Source: Roseburia sp. 1XD42-34 (GTDB lineage Bacteria > Bacillota > Bacilli > Bacillales > Amphibacillaceae). From it: a DNA stretch of 64,000 nt. Each line of letters begins with the position of its first letter. Positions within the stretch are counted from its first letter, which is position 1. Below are positions 1 to 8,808 of the stretch, piece after piece. The position numbers and the translations under genes are program-made. The stretch spans positions 87,361 through 151,360 of the forward strand of contig NZ_QWLJ01000010.1 of NCBI RefSeq assembly GCF_009917385.1. The letters run 5' to 3'. The notes beneath the pieces were generated by a model, which saw only the letters and a list, made by a program, of their open reading frames with translations, ran no database searches and was not told the DNA's origin.

Positions 1-48
1 TTCCAAAGACCAATAACACCTGATGGCACAACGGTTTGGAGCATATGA
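1..48 (+). CDS. C-terminal end of an unidentified gene entering from outside the window
   Basis: Frame 1 is open from the first base to a TGA at 46-48 and encodes about 15 residues ending TVWSI. The other two forward frames stop earlier, and a strong terminator follows three bases later, as expected for a real gene end. Too little remains to name a family, so this is an inference from frame and terminator position. Confidence 0.35.
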   Translation, partial: FQRPITPDGTTVWSI

Positions 49-50
49 AG

Positions 51-89
51 AAGATGTCAGCTTTTAATCTTTAGTTGACATCTTTTTTT
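51..89 (+). terminator. Rho-independent terminator
   Basis: Nine-base perfect stem (AAGATGTCA at 51-59 with TGACATCTT at 76-84) followed by a run of T. It closes the transcript entering from the left and appears to be the landing site of the adjacent group IIC intron. Confidence 0.85.
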
Positions 90-93
90 AGTT

Positions 94-232
94 GTGCGCC
101 CTGCATGGGCGGAAACTTGGTGGCGAAAGTCCACTACAGGCTTGGCAGTAGGAACTGTTAGCGAAAGGCAAGGTGGCTATCGTGAGGTAGTGGCTGAAGG
201 AAGCCGGACGCAAACTCCTGAACTGACACTTA
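94..232 (+). mobile_element. 5' remnant of a group IIC intron
   Basis: The segment begins GTGCGCCC, the usual 5' end of bacterial group II introns, and continues through conserved domain I sequence including GGTGGCGAAAGTCCACTAC, CTTGGCAGTAGGAACTG, GCGAAAGGCAAGG and GAAGGAAGCCGGA. Homology is lost near 232, so about 140 nt of domain I survive, with no reverse transcriptase and no domain V. Class C introns insert just 3' of terminator hairpins, and this one starts about 10 bases after the stem at 51-84. An apparent open frame from GTG 94 is read-through of the ribozyme and is not treated as a gene. Confidence 0.75.
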
Positions 233-252
233 TGTTTTACCATTATTGTATA

Positions 253-1020
253 TTAGGGATTGCATGCTTTGATAACAGTTTCTATATATCCGACATCTGG
301 TCTACTTGGTTCTATATTCCACGGGATTTTGTTTCCCTTCGCAAAATCGTAATGACAATAATATTGATCTTTCATTCCATTTTGATTACTAAACTCGCTA
401 TCATTAATATGTTTATTGAGAAGTTTAGCCCAACTATCATTACGTATGGATGACCATTCTAAAATTCCTGAATCCCATAGTAATGGTTTAGGATGGATAC
501 TTAAGGAAGTTATATTGTCCCTAACAATCCAATTACTTGAATTAAAATAATCTTCATAGGTATACGAAGCTATTAAATAATTTATATCTATCATTTTCTC
601 TTGAGAACTAACCTGTATTTTTAAATGTCCATTCACTATAGATAAATCCATATTTTTTTTATTTTCAAACGAGATAATTCCAATAGAGTCTCCATTAGCA
701 TTGTATACATTAGCTGAGTTTACTTGATTTCCCTCATTATCCTTATTAATTATAATGTATTCTCCATTCGTAGGGGTGAAGGGAATTATAAAAGATAATT
801 TTTTATTGTTACCTTGAGTATTATTTATAAGAGTAATTGTTTCTTTGATCTCATTACTTTGTATATTTCTAGCAGTTGTAGTTAAATTTTCTGAAATTGG
901 TTCTTTAAAATAATTTAAAACATTAATATTTTGAGCTTGGGTGGGACTACTTGGTAAAAATAAAGTGGTTAAAATTAAGACTGATAAAATGCAGATTAAT
1001 AAACTATTATTTTTTGTCAT
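253..1020 (-). CDS. Secreted protein with a DUF2599-like C-terminus
   Basis: Predicted 255-aa exported protein of unknown function. The start was placed at ATG 1020 because GAGGAGG lies seven bases upstream; an in-frame ATG at 1062 has no such site. Residues 1-30 form a signal peptide with a lysine, a leucine/isoleucine-rich core and a likely cleavage site after Thr-Gln-Ala. The middle is Asn/Ile-rich and beta-rich in appearance. The last 40 residues carry CHYDFA, WNIEPSRP and a terminal CNP, the pattern remembered for DUF2599; two cysteines could form a disulfide. It stands alone and faces away from the intron remnant. Family assignment is from memory. Confidence 0.7.
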   Translation of the reverse strand: MTKNNSLLICILSVLILTTLFLPSSPTQAQNINVLNYFKEPISENLTTTARNIQSNEIKETITLINNTQGNNKKLSFIIPFTPTNGEYIIINKDNEGNQVNSANVYNANGDSIGIISFENKKNMDLSIVNGHLKIQVSSQEKMIDINYLIASYTYEDYFNSSNWIVRDNITSLSIHPKPLLWDSGILEWSSIRNDSWAKLLNKHINDSEFSNQNGMKDQYYCHYDFAKGNKIPWNIEPSRPDVGYIETVIKACNP

Positions 1021-1062
1021 TCTTATCCTCCTCAAATTATAACAATAATTATATACTAACAC

Positions 1063-1439
1063 AATTTTAAAATAATAAATATTTTTCTGATTTATATATA
1101 TTCTCTTGTGCTAATGTTTACTGGTATGAAAGGATATATAGGTACGCAAACTCTAGCAATAATTGCATGTGGTCTTGTCCCATAAAACTTAACTTTAAAA
1201 AGACTATGAGATTTTTATTCAGAGAGTCAATGGTTAGAGTTATTATGGACCTTAATTGTTAACAATATATGTAGTAAACTTGTGGAATTTGTCTCTCATG
1301 CCTCAGATCACTTCTTATAATCGATCTTCTTTTCACTTTTGTTTGTTATTATTAAAGTGTATAATGATCAAGGTTTACTATAGTTTGATAAAAAGCGATA
1401 AAGCATGGTATAAGTGTAAAAGAAGTGATTTTTTTAATA
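1063..1439. other. Gene-free AT-rich spacer
   Basis: Nothing convincing is seen between the secreted-protein gene and the first family A repeat. A 62-codon frame at 1256-1444 has no ribosome binding site and no coding character. Confidence 0.5.
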
Positions 1440-1704
1440 GATAAGAAAGTATAACAATTTTGGCTTTGGGATACGGATATAACGGAATAGCTACGTCTGG
1501 CTTAAGCGCCCAGCAACTAGGCGACTTCACTCCATTGCCCTACGATAAGTCATCATCGGTTCGAGGTTAAAAGGTAGGCCGACTAAAAACGGGCTTGCCG
1601 CTCAGGCGTCGGCATACTCCTGTTGCAGGAGCATGATTCCTAAAGCTTTAGTTGCTTCGTTCCAGTCGCTACGTTGCTAAACGGGCGCTCTGCGCCTTTG
1701 TTCA
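1440..1704 (+). repeat. Family A intergenic repeat, copy 1 (full length)
   Basis: Reference copy of the repeat. The head starts GATAAGAAAGTATAA and contains CGCCCAGCAACTAGGCGAC and CGATAAGTCATCATCGG. The middle has GCCGAC pairing with GTCGGC about 30 nt on, then CTCCTGTTGCAGGAG as a hairpin. The tail has TAAACGGGCGC-TCT-GCGCC followed by TTTGTTCA. Intergenic, not coding, no terminal inverted repeats. Confidence 0.85.
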
Positions 1705-1761
1705 TATTTTGGAACAAGATTTTGATTCGTGGTCCCATGATGAAAGGATTTGAGTTTATAT

Positions 1762-2736
1762 ATGATAGATAATTTTTGGCGTGATTTACCAAAGCCGTTT
1801 TTTGTGCTGGCGCCAATGGAAGATGTGACGGATGTTGTTTTTCGCCATGTAGTTAGTGAAGCAGGAAGACCAGATGTGTTTTTTACAGAGTTTACAAATT
1901 CGGAGAGCTATTGTCACCCAGAGGGGAAGTTGAGTGTACGTGGACGTTTGACTTTTACCGAAGATGAACAACCAATTGTAGCTCACATATGGGGAGATAA
2001 ACCAGAATACTTTCGACAAATGAGTATTGGTATGGCGAAACAGGGGTTTAAGGGACTGGATATCAATATGGGCTGTCCTGTCCATAATGTTGCAGCAAAT
2101 GGAAAGGGATGTGGGCTTATCCGACGCCCTGAAGTTGCAGCAGATCTAATACAAGCTGCAAAAGCAGGGGGATTGCCTGTAAGTGTGAAGACAAGGCTTG
2201 GTTATACTCATGTAGATGAATGGCATGACTGGTTGACTCACTTATTGAAACAAGACATCGTAAATCTTTCCATTCATTTGCGTACAAAAAAAGAAATGAG
2301 TAAAGTAGATGCCCATTGGGAACTGATCCCAGAAATTAAGACTCTTCGTGACCAGGTAGCACCAGATACGCTTTTGACGATTAATGGGGATATTCCGGAC
2401 AGGCAAACGGGTATGGAACTTGCTCATCAATATGGTGTGGATGGGATTATGATTGGGCGTGGTATTTTTAAAAATCCATTTGCCTTTGAAAAGGAGCCAA
2501 AAGATCATAGTAGTAAGGAATTGCTTGATCTCTTACGATTGCATTTAGACCTTCATGATAAGCATTCAAAAATAGAACCACGTCCATTCAGACCACTTCG
2601 TCGCTTTTTTAAGATATATGTCCGTGATTTTCGAGGAGCGAGTGAACTAAGAAATCAATTGATGAGCACAGAATCAACAGACGAAGTACGCATATTGCTG
2701 GATAACTTTGAGTATAGTAATGGTGGTTCGTGTTGA
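1762..2736 (+). CDS. dus: tRNA-dihydrouridine synthase
   Basis: Flavoenzyme that reduces uridine to dihydrouridine in the D-loop of tRNA using FMN and NAD(P)H, in the cytoplasm. The 324-residue product is a TIM barrel: LAPMEDVTD near residue 16 binds FMN, DINMGCP holds the probable catalytic Cys105, VKTRLGY follows, and INGDI and [12 protein letters not shown] form the phosphate-binding end. ATG 1762 was preferred to TTG 1750 because GAAAGGA at 1742-1748 is too close to the TTG. It is monocistronic, flanked by family A copies, with a strong terminator downstream. The closest family is the DusC-like group of Firmicutes; which uridine it modifies cannot be read here. Confidence 0.93.
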   Translation: MIDNFWRDLPKPFFVLAPMEDVTDVVFRHVVSEAGRPDVFFTEFTNSESYCHPEGKLSVRGRLTFTEDEQPIVAHIWGDKPEYFRQMSIGMAKQGFKGLDINMGCPVHNVAANGKGCGLIRRPEVAADLIQAAKAGGLPVSVKTRLGYTHVDEWHDWLTHLLKQDIVNLSIHLRTKKEMSKVDAHWELIPEIKTLRDQVAPDTLLTINGDIPDRQTGMELAHQYGVDGIMIGRGIFKNPFAFEKEPKDHSSKELLDLLRLHLDLHDKHSKIEPRPFRPLRRFFKIYVRDFRGASELRNQLMSTESTDEVRILLDNFEYSNGGSC

Positions 2737-2869
2737 TGGAGCGATGAGCACGAGAAGGAAGCATATCAAGTGGGCGTTAAACTAATGTTGTGCATCGCCC
2801 CTAAACATGAGTTACTTATAAATAAAGTATGAGCAAGGTATACTACAATCGGCTCCGTTGCAGGAAAAC

Positions 2870-2917
2870 AAAAGCCTCATCCCCATTTTAGAAGGGGGGA
2901 TGAGGCTTTTGTACCTT
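2870..2917. terminator. Strong bidirectional terminator
   Basis: Fifteen-base stem (2870-2884 with 2896-2910, core GCCTCATCCCC) flanked by A-rich and T-rich tracts, so it can act in both directions. It follows the dus gene after about 130 nt. Confidence 0.85.
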
Positions 2918-3048
2918 TTTTAATAATAATTAATAAATGCAAAAGTGTGGATCTAGTGGTACCCCCCTGTTCTTTGCCGAGTAATAAATGAAATATTACT
3001 TCTTCTAAGCTGAAATGACAGAAAGCTAATACTTTTCTTTTTTCAGGA

Positions 3049-3253
3049 GATAAGAAAGTATAAAAATTTTGGCATTGGAATACCGATATAACGGAATAGT
3101 CACGTCCGGCTCCAGCGCCCAGCAACTAGGCGACTTCACTCCATCGCCTTACGATAAGTCATCATTGGTTCGTGCCTCACCATGATTCCTAAAACTTTAG
3201 TTGCTTCGCTCCAGTCGCTACGTTGCTAAACGGGCGCTTTGCGCTTTTGTTCT
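3049..3253 (+). repeat. Family A repeat, copy 2 (middle module missing)
   Basis: Head and tail match copy 1 closely, but the middle GCCGAC...GTCGGC/CTCCTG hairpin module is absent: GGTTCGTG runs directly into CCATGATTCCTAAAACTTTAG. The tail hairpin is GGGCGC-TTT-GCGCTT. Confidence 0.85.
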
Positions 3254-3407
3254 TTCTTGACTTCTACATATCCAACGGAAGTTCATTTGGAAATGTAATC
3301 CATTCATTTTATTGTTTAAGGAAGGGCTTGTGTACCATTATTTTCCTCACTAAATAGTTGATTAGATATACTGCGAAAAATGCATATTTAAAAGAGGAAA
3401 ATATTTA

Positions 3408-3436
3408 TTGATAATCAATAAAAGAAAAGGTATACT
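3408..3436 (+). promoter_or_regulatory. Sigma-A promoter of the DUF2975/XRE pair
   Basis: TTGATA (3408-3413), a 17-base spacer and TATACT (3431-3436). The predicted start of transcription near 3443 lies downstream of the first in-frame ATG (3437), so that ATG cannot be the start codon. Confidence 0.75.
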
Positions 3437-3466
3437 ATGGTTAATGATGAAAAGCGAGGTGCTGTT

Positions 3467-3943
3467 ATGAAACGGGGATCCGTAACGGTTCTGAAGGCAG
3501 CTATCTTTGCCATTGGCATTGTCGTATTAAGCTTATGTATATTTGCATTGCCCTCATTGGCAAAGAGTTTAGCAGAAATGTATCCGGAGTTTGCTTATTT
3601 AAGATATCCAGTATTATTAGGTTTATATTTGACCACAGGTCCATTTTTTTATGCGTTATATCAGGGGTTAAGGATGTTACATCTTATTGAGAACGGTAAG
3701 GCGTTTTCTTATTTAGCAGTATATACATTAGTTCGTATCAAGTACTGTGCAAGTATGATTAGTATATTGTATATTATGGGAATGATTTTTCTTTTAACGC
3801 AAAATGCTTTACATCCTAGTATAGCGATTATGGGGCTGGTTATTCTCTTTTCTTCTATAGTTATTATGTTGTTTAGTGCTGTTCTACAGTCGCTTTTTAA
3901 AAATGCACTAATCATGAGATTAGAAAATGAGTTGACCGTCTGA
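3467..3943 (+). CDS. DUF2975 (YoaS-like) membrane protein
   Basis: Four-helix integral membrane protein of 158 residues with hydrophobic segments near 10-35, 45-70, 90-115 and 120-145; function unknown. ATG 3467 is chosen because GAGGTG lies five bases upstream and the promoter start is near 3443. Across Firmicutes, DUF2975 genes are typically followed by a small XRE regulator; here the partner's ribosome binding site overlaps this stop codon, so the two are translationally coupled, like B. subtilis yoaS-yozG. Confidence 0.8.
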   Translation: MKRGSVTVLKAAIFAIGIVVLSLCIFALPSLAKSLAEMYPEFAYLRYPVLLGLYLTTGPFFYALYQGLRMLHLIENGKAFSYLAVYTLVRIKYCASMISILYIMGMIFLLTQNALHPSIAIMGLVILFSSIVIMLFSAVLQSLFKNALIMRLENELTV

Positions 3944-3952
3944 GGTGAGTCC

Positions 3953-4186
3953 ATGGCGATTATAGTGCACATTGATGTCATGTTAGCAAAAAGGAAAATG
4001 AGTGTGACGGAGCTGTCTGAAAAAGTAGGTATTACTATGGCTAATCTGTCTATTTTAAAAAATGGTAAGGCAAAAGCAATTCGTTTTTCTACGTTGGAAG
4101 CAATATGTAAAGCTTTGGACTGTCAACCAGGTGATATTTTAGAATATAAAGCTGAGGGAGATAGGGAAAACGGAGAGTCTAAATGA
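3953..4186 (+). CDS. YozG-like XRE-family regulator
   Basis: Small 77-aa DNA-binding protein that is almost entirely a Cro/CI helix-turn-helix: residues 16-40 (SVTELSEKVGITMANLSILKNGK) hold the two helices, followed by FSTLEAICKALDCQPGDILEY, a highly typical ending for this subfamily. GAGGTG overlapping the upstream stop sits five bases before ATG 3953. It probably regulates its own operon with the DUF2975 protein as a membrane partner; that is inference from conserved pairing. Confidence 0.85.
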   Translation: MAIIVHIDVMLAKRKMSVTELSEKVGITMANLSILKNGKAKAIRFSTLEAICKALDCQPGDILEYKAEGDRENGESK

Positions 4187-4280
4187 AGTAAGAATAATCG
4201 AATGAAAGTAATAAAATGTGAGGAAGCTAGACTATTGCATGAACTGGCCCTCATCCCAGTAGACAGGGGAAGATTATAAG

Positions 4281-4304
4281 CGGCTACAGGGATGTGGCCG
4301 TTTT
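4281..4304 (+). terminator. Terminator of the DUF2975/XRE pair
   Basis: CGGCTACA pairs with TGTGGCCG around a GGGA tetraloop, followed by TTTT. It lies about 95 nt after the regulator stop codon. Confidence 0.6.
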
Positions 4305-4502
4305 AATCATTTTTGATGTCATACATTAGCATAACTCTTCAATTGAATAATTGACTTTTTTAAGATATTAACACTTCATCGTTTAGTGACTAGAATTAAA
4401 CGTGTTGGACACAGAAAACTCTTGCTTTACGTACAACAGATTTTATTTTTTAATCTGTCCACCTAGGAGGGGTATATCAACAATTGACTACCTTTTTAAG
4501 GA

Positions 4503-4757
4503 GATAAGAAAGTATAAAAATTGTTGCATTGGGATACCGATATAACGGAATAACCACGTCCGGCTTAAGCGCCCAGCAACTAGGCGACGCCCTACAATAA
4601 GTCATCATCGGTTCGTTACAAAGAGGAGGGCCGACTAAAAACGGGCTTGCCGCTCAGGCGTGGGCACACCCCTGTTTTTAGTGGCATGACTCCTAAAACT
4701 TTAGTTGCTTTGCTCCAGGCGCTATGTTGCTAAACGGGCGCTTTGCGCCTTTGTTCA
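4503..4757 (+). repeat. Family A repeat, copy 3 (full length)
   Basis: Near-complete copy with a short deletion after CTAGGCGAC and an altered middle (GGGCCGAC...GTGGGCACACCCC). The tail hairpin GGGCGC-TTT-GCGCC and end TTTGTTCA are intact. It ends 8 bases from the stop codon of the convergent gene. Confidence 0.85.
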
Positions 4758-4764
4758 CTACTAC

Positions 4765-5271
4765 TTATTTGCCCTTGAATTGCAGCAATGAGTGTATTTC
4801 TTTTTCTAACTCTTCTTTGGAGACATTGGCATCTTCCGCTACATAGAATGTGAAGCGAGGTTTTTTGCCCTCATAGTTGGCTTCAAATTCAACACCTTCA
4901 TAGCCATTTTCTTGTATATAGTCAGAAACATAGGACTTCATGTCCTCTTTAAATTGTTGTAACTCTAACTCTTTCGCATTACTTCGCTTTATACTAATGG
5001 AATATTTATCTGAGAGATCATACTCCTTCAGCTTGTTTTCCATGTTCGCTATAAATTTATGTTGATCTATCTGATCTATATCAAAGAAAACTTCAGAGTT
5101 TTCGTCGTCTACAACCGATGCGAACATATCATAATTATCCCAAGCATTATCCATCACTTTACTTAAGCGTTCATCTTCACTAAGCTCAGGTTCTGCTTCT
5201 TTCACTAGATTAGTGCTAAATAACAATACAATGAATGAAACAATAACCAAAAATAGAATGCCTTTCTTCAT
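4765..5271 (-). CDS. Membrane-anchored or secreted protein, unknown family
   Basis: Acidic 168-aa protein with one hydrophobic N-terminal segment (about residues 4-21) and no lipobox cysteine, so it is either an uncleaved anchor or a signal peptide. The rest is charged, with a DNENSEVFFDIDQ region and a C-terminal half rich in Glu and Lys. Two consecutive ATGs exist; the second (5271) is five bases from AGAGGG and is preferred, while 5274 is only two bases away. Single-gene unit facing the YhfK-like gene. No family recognised. Confidence 0.65.
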   Translation of the reverse strand: MKKGILFLVIVSFIVLLFSTNLVKEAEPELSEDERLSKVMDNAWDNYDMFASVVDDENSEVFFDIDQIDQHKFIANMENKLKEYDLSDKYSISIKRSNAKELELQQFKEDMKSYVSDYIQENGYEGVEFEANYEGKKPRFTFYVAEDANVSKEELEKEIHSLLQFKGK

Positions 5272-5472
5272 CATATCCCTCTTTTTCCTGAATTGCAGAT
5301 TTTACCGGTATTTTGGAGCCGTCATTAATTCCATCTAACTATACTATAATATGAGTTGCAATCTTTTGCTGATTTCAAGGGATTATGCCACTAATCAGAT
5401 TGGTGGACATATATACAAAATGTATTTACGATGGAATTAAGCACGAACAATAAGAAAGAAAGGGTGATTGCA

Positions 5473-6123
5473 TTGAAAATTCTTGTTGTAGGAGCAAATG
5501 GACAAGTTGGAAAACATCTCGTGAAACAAATTCAAGATAGCGGAAAGCATATGGCAAGAGCGATGATTCGTAAACAAGAGCAAGCACCATATTTTAAAGA
5601 TTTAGGTGCAGAGACGGTTGTCGTTGATTTGGAAGACGAGATAGAAGAGATTACAAATTCGGCTGAAGGTGTGGATGCTGTTGTGTTTACAGCAGGATCA
5701 GGTCCGAAGACAGGCAAAGACAAGACATTAATGGTGGACTTAGATGGTGCGGTAAAAACAATTGAAGCAACGAAAGCCGCTGGTGTGAAACGTTTTGTGA
5801 TGGTGAGCTCTTTTGACACAAGCAGGGAAGCCATCCAAGCAGCCTCTTCTTCTTTTGCCCCATATGTAGTCGCAAAACATTATGCAGATGAGTGGCTAAG
5901 AAGCACTGATTTAGACTACACGATCGTTCATCCAGGATTATTAACGAACCAACCAGGAACTGGAAAAGTGAATGCTGCAACGAAAGTGGAACGAGGAGAA
6001 ATTCCACGCGAAGACGTAGCTGGTGTTATTTATGGTTGCTTAGAAAACGATACAACCATTGGGAAAGAATTTCAAATCGTTGCAGGTAAATCAGAAATTA
6101 AACAAGCATTATACAAGTTATAA
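5473..6123 (+). CDS. yhfK: YhfK-like NAD(P)-binding Rossmann protein
   Basis: Atypical short-chain dehydrogenase/NAD(P)H-binding protein of 216 aa with no known substrate. The N-terminus has the dinucleotide motif VGANGQVGKHL, and later FTAGSGPKTGKDKT, a VSSFD strand and a YVVAKHYADEWL segment in the place of the YxxxK helix, followed by TIVHPGLLTN. The pattern matches B. subtilis YhfK. TTG 5473 is the likely start because AAGGGTG sits six bases upstream and the glycine-rich loop then begins at the usual distance; ATG 5431 has no ribosome site. Confidence 0.8.
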   Translation: MKILVVGANGQVGKHLVKQIQDSGKHMARAMIRKQEQAPYFKDLGAETVVVDLEDEIEEITNSAEGVDAVVFTAGSGPKTGKDKTLMVDLDGAVKTIEATKAAGVKRFVMVSSFDTSREAIQAASSSFAPYVVAKHYADEWLRSTDLDYTIVHPGLLTNQPGTGKVNAATKVERGEIPREDVAGVIYGCLENDTTIGKEFQIVAGKSEIKQALYKL

Positions 6124-6175
6124 GTGAACTCTCAATCAGTAAAGGATCGTACCTACTGATTAAGGGTCACTTTAT
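6122..6175 (+). terminator. Imperfect terminator after the YhfK-like gene
   Basis: AAGTGA...AATCAGTA pairs with TACTGATT...TCACTT across an internal mismatch, followed by TTATTATA. It begins at the stop codon. Confidence 0.55.
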
Positions 6176-6519
6176 TATATTCCATGCTTTTATCCTAAAA
6201 CTTGATGCCGTAATAACCTTGTTTCGAAAGATCAAGGAGATACAAAGAGGCCTAATTGAATAGGTTACACCTAGTTGGACAGATACATTAAGGTCATATA
6301 AAGTGAACTTTCAATTAGGAGGGGTTTTTGAAAATAACCTTTAAAAAGAAAAAACTTTTGTATATCACACTTCCGGCGATCAACATTTTCTTTGAAAATG
6401 TCAGATGTTTTTTTCATCTAACTTATTGGTAGTGTATTCCTTCGAATGATAACACTTACATTTGTGGGGATGAATTATTTAACCTAAAGGAAAATAGGTT
6501 GATGCAAAATTAAAACTGG

Positions 6520-6548
6520 TTGACAAGTAAATTTTTATTCACTATAAT
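6520..6548 (+). promoter_or_regulatory. Consensus sigma-A promoter of tyrS
   Basis: TTGACA (6520-6525), a 17-base spacer and TATAAT (6543-6548), both hexamers perfect. Transcription should start near 6555, giving a roughly 310-nt leader. Confidence 0.85.
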
Positions 6549-6554
6549 ATCCTT

Positions 6555-6825
6555 AACATTATATTAGAAATACGTTGAAGGAGCCTAGTAGCGAGGTTGT
6601 CACTGTTCATTTAGAAAGCTAGGGGTTGATGCGACCTAGTACAAACAAACTTGTGAATTACACTCTGGAGTATCTTAGGTAATGCTAAGCGGATTAGCAA
6701 ACGATATGATTGCTGAGAGAGGTATTAATAGATATAAAATAACTTGCTATTAATACAATTTGGGTGGTAACACGGTTAGAATCGTCCCTATGTCTATATT
6801 AGACATAGGGCGTTTTTTATTTTTT
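6555..6825 (+). promoter_or_regulatory. T-box leader (tRNA-Tyr responsive)
   Basis: Antitermination riboswitch sensing uncharged tRNA-Tyr. The specifier is probably TAC at 6659-6661 within GAATTACACTC. The T-box, GGGTGGTAACACGG at 6762-6775, carries UGGU to pair with an ACCA tRNA end. The terminator is a ten-base stem, CCCTATGTCT (6786-6795) with AGACATAGGG (6801-6810), followed by CGTTTTTT. Binding of uncharged tRNA would stabilise the antiterminator and allow tyrS to be read. Confidence 0.93.
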
Positions 6826-6866
6826 CCAAGCTTATATAGGAACTACAATAAAAGGAGTCGGAAAGC

Positions 6867-8123
6867 ATGAATCTTATCGATGAGTTAGAATGGCGAGGAG
6901 CCATAAACCAACAAACAGATGCTGAAGGATTACGCGAATTAATCGAAGAGAAAAAGATTTCCTTGTACTGCGGTGTTGACCCTACTGGTGACAGTATGCA
7001 TATTGGTCACTTAATTCCGTTTATCATGATGAAACGTTTTCAATTACATGGTCATCAGCCAATTATTTTAATTGGAGGAGCAACGGGTACAATCGGTGAC
7101 CCAAGTGGACGGCAAACGGAACGTCAATTACAAACATTAGAGCAAGTACAGAATAATGTCGATAAGTTAACAGCGCAAATGAAGAAGTTATTCTTTGCTG
7201 ACAATAGCGAAGTTAAAATAGTTAATAACTACGAATGGACACATAACTTAAGTATTTTAGACTTCTTACGTGACTACGGTAAAAATTTTAGTGTTAATAG
7301 TATGTTGGCAAAAGATATTGTAGCAAGTCGATTGGATAGTGGTATATCATTCACTGAGTTCTCTTACCAAATTTTACAATCTATTGATTTTCTTCATTTA
7401 TTTAGAGAAGAAAATGTACAATTACAAATTGGTGGTAGCGATCAGTGGGGAAATATTACAAGTGGATTAGACTTAATACGTAAAAAAGAAGGGCAGCAAG
7501 CGAAAGCATTTGGATTAACCATTCCACTATTATTAAAAGCAGATGGTACAAAATTTGGTAAAACTGCAGGTGGGGCAATTTGGTTAGATGCAGAACAAAC
7601 GACGCCATATGAATTTTACCAGTTTTGGGTTAATACAGATGATAAAGATGTTATAAAATATTTAAAATTCTTTACGTTTTTAACTAAAGATGAGATTGAT
7701 CAATTAGAAGTTAAAGTAAAAACAGAACCTCACAAACGTGAAGCACAAAAAGTGCTGGCAAAAGAAATGACTAAATTTGTTCATGGCGAGAATGCTTTGA
7801 ATCAAGCGTTAAAAATTACGAAAGCACTATTTAGCGGGGATATTAAATCACTAACAGCAGATGAAATTGAACAAGGCTTTAAAGAGATGCCTACTTTTCA
7901 AGCTAAAAAGGAAACCAAAAATATCGTGGAATGGTTAGTTGATTTAGGTATTGAGCCATCTAAACGTCAGGCAAGAGAAGATATTAACAACGGGGCTATT
8001 TCCATGAATGGCGAACGAGTAAATGATGTTAATATGGATGTAACAGCGGACAACTCATTTGATGGAAGATTTATTATTATTCGTAAAGGGAAGAAAAATT
8101 ACAGCTTAGTGAAATTAAGTTAA
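6867..8123 (+). CDS. tyrS: Tyrosyl-tRNA synthetase
   Basis: Class I aminoacyl-tRNA synthetase attaching tyrosine to tRNA-Tyr, cytoplasmic, 418 aa. HIGH is at residues 45-48 after CGVDPTGDSM; the KMSKS-like loop is KFGKT at about 229-233; YQILQ and GGSDQWGN line the tyrosine pocket; the C-terminal 65 residues form an S4 RNA-binding domain (SKRQAREDINNGAISMNG). AAAGGAG is upstream of ATG 6867. The KFGKT loop places it in the TyrS family of Gram-positives. Regulation is by the T-box directly upstream. Confidence 0.97.
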   Translation: MNLIDELEWRGAINQQTDAEGLRELIEEKKISLYCGVDPTGDSMHIGHLIPFIMMKRFQLHGHQPIILIGGATGTIGDPSGRQTERQLQTLEQVQNNVDKLTAQMKKLFFADNSEVKIVNNYEWTHNLSILDFLRDYGKNFSVNSMLAKDIVASRLDSGISFTEFSYQILQSIDFLHLFREENVQLQIGGSDQWGNITSGLDLIRKKEGQQAKAFGLTIPLLLKADGTKFGKTAGGAIWLDAEQTTPYEFYQFWVNTDDKDVIKYLKFFTFLTKDEIDQLEVKVKTEPHKREAQKVLAKEMTKFVHGENALNQALKITKALFSGDIKSLTADEIEQGFKEMPTFQAKKETKNIVEWLVDLGIEPSKRQAREDINNGAISMNGERVNDVNMDVTADNSFDGRFIIIRKGKKNYSLVKLS

Positions 8124-8149
8124 TTCAACATGCGTGGATGAAAGTTCAT

Positions 8150-8315
8150 TTCACATGGAAGGTGCTATAAACCTTTTCAAAAGTGAAAAATGAATACAAA
8201 CACTTTAAATGGGAAATAACATCACCGAAATGCTTGATTGTTTAAATTTAGTCCATCCCCTAGCTATACGGAACGCTAAGTAGGAGTTAAAGGGAATTTG
8301 TACGTATTAAAGTAT
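8150..8315 (+). repeat. Family B element, decayed copy (B0)
   Basis: Weak but collinear resemblance to the clear B copies: AAGGTGCTATAAACC near the 5' end, TGGGAAATAACATCACC for GGGAGATAGCAGCACC, then AAATGCTTGATTG and TTTAGTCC. The apical and 3' parts are eroded. Confidence 0.35.
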
Positions 8316-8339
8316 TACTTTATAAATAGTTGAAGAGCA

Positions 8340-8380
8340 AACATCTTCCCTAAATCTAATAAGATTCTAGGGAGGATGTT
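8340..8380. terminator. Hairpin downstream of tyrS
   Basis: AACATC, TCCCTA and ATCT pair with AGAT, TAGGGA and GATGTT. There is no clean T tract, so it may be a weak terminator or an RNA 3'-end stabiliser. Confidence 0.45.
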
Positions 8381-8396
8381 TCTATATAATCTGTAT

Positions 8397-8485
8397 AGGG
8401 AACGATAAAATGAGGTGCTTCTGGATAACGAAATAACCGACTAACCACGTCCGAGTCCATCGTCCAGCAACTAGGCGACTTCATG
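8397..8485 (+). repeat. Family A repeat, copy 4 (head fragment)
   Basis: Only the head survives: AAAATGAGGTGCTTCTGGATAA, then ACGAAATAACCGACTAACC, CACGTCCGAG and CCAGCAACTAGGCGACTTCA. It uses the AAATGAGGTGCTT head variant (subtype 2) instead of TTTTGGCATTGGG. Confidence 0.7.
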
Positions 8486-8808
8486 TTTTTATCCGTGTTT
8501 GGAATCCTCACTTGTTTTTTTAAAGCTATGTCGTATTCATTTCTCTTCTATATCCCTGTCTGTGACTTTCTTTTGTTCACTTTTTCACTAAAATCTAAAT
8601 AAATATGTGAACTGTCGGCTTGTGTAGTTGGAGGTGAAATATAGCCGTCAGTATAGTCTAGTGTTTTCTGTCCATCCGTTTTTCTCCACTAACTACTGTT
8701 ATTTGAATTAAAAAACAAAACTGTGCAAATAATATTCCCTATTACCTTGTAAAGCGATGTACTATGTGTTACATTGTATTTGAATATTATATGAAAAGGG
8801 GTGTGAGT

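Noticed and set aside
94..453. Open frame of 119 codons from GTG 94
   Set aside because: It runs through the group II intron ribozyme and then antisense to the secreted-protein gene; no ribosome site and no protein family.
1256..1444. Open frame of 62 codons
   Set aside because: No ribosome binding site, AT-rich, with no conserved-looking composition.
6200..6325. Another family B copy upstream of tyrS
   Set aside because: GGCCTAATTG...AGGTTACACC and AAGGTCATATAAAG look similar to B1, but most of the element cannot be aligned by eye.
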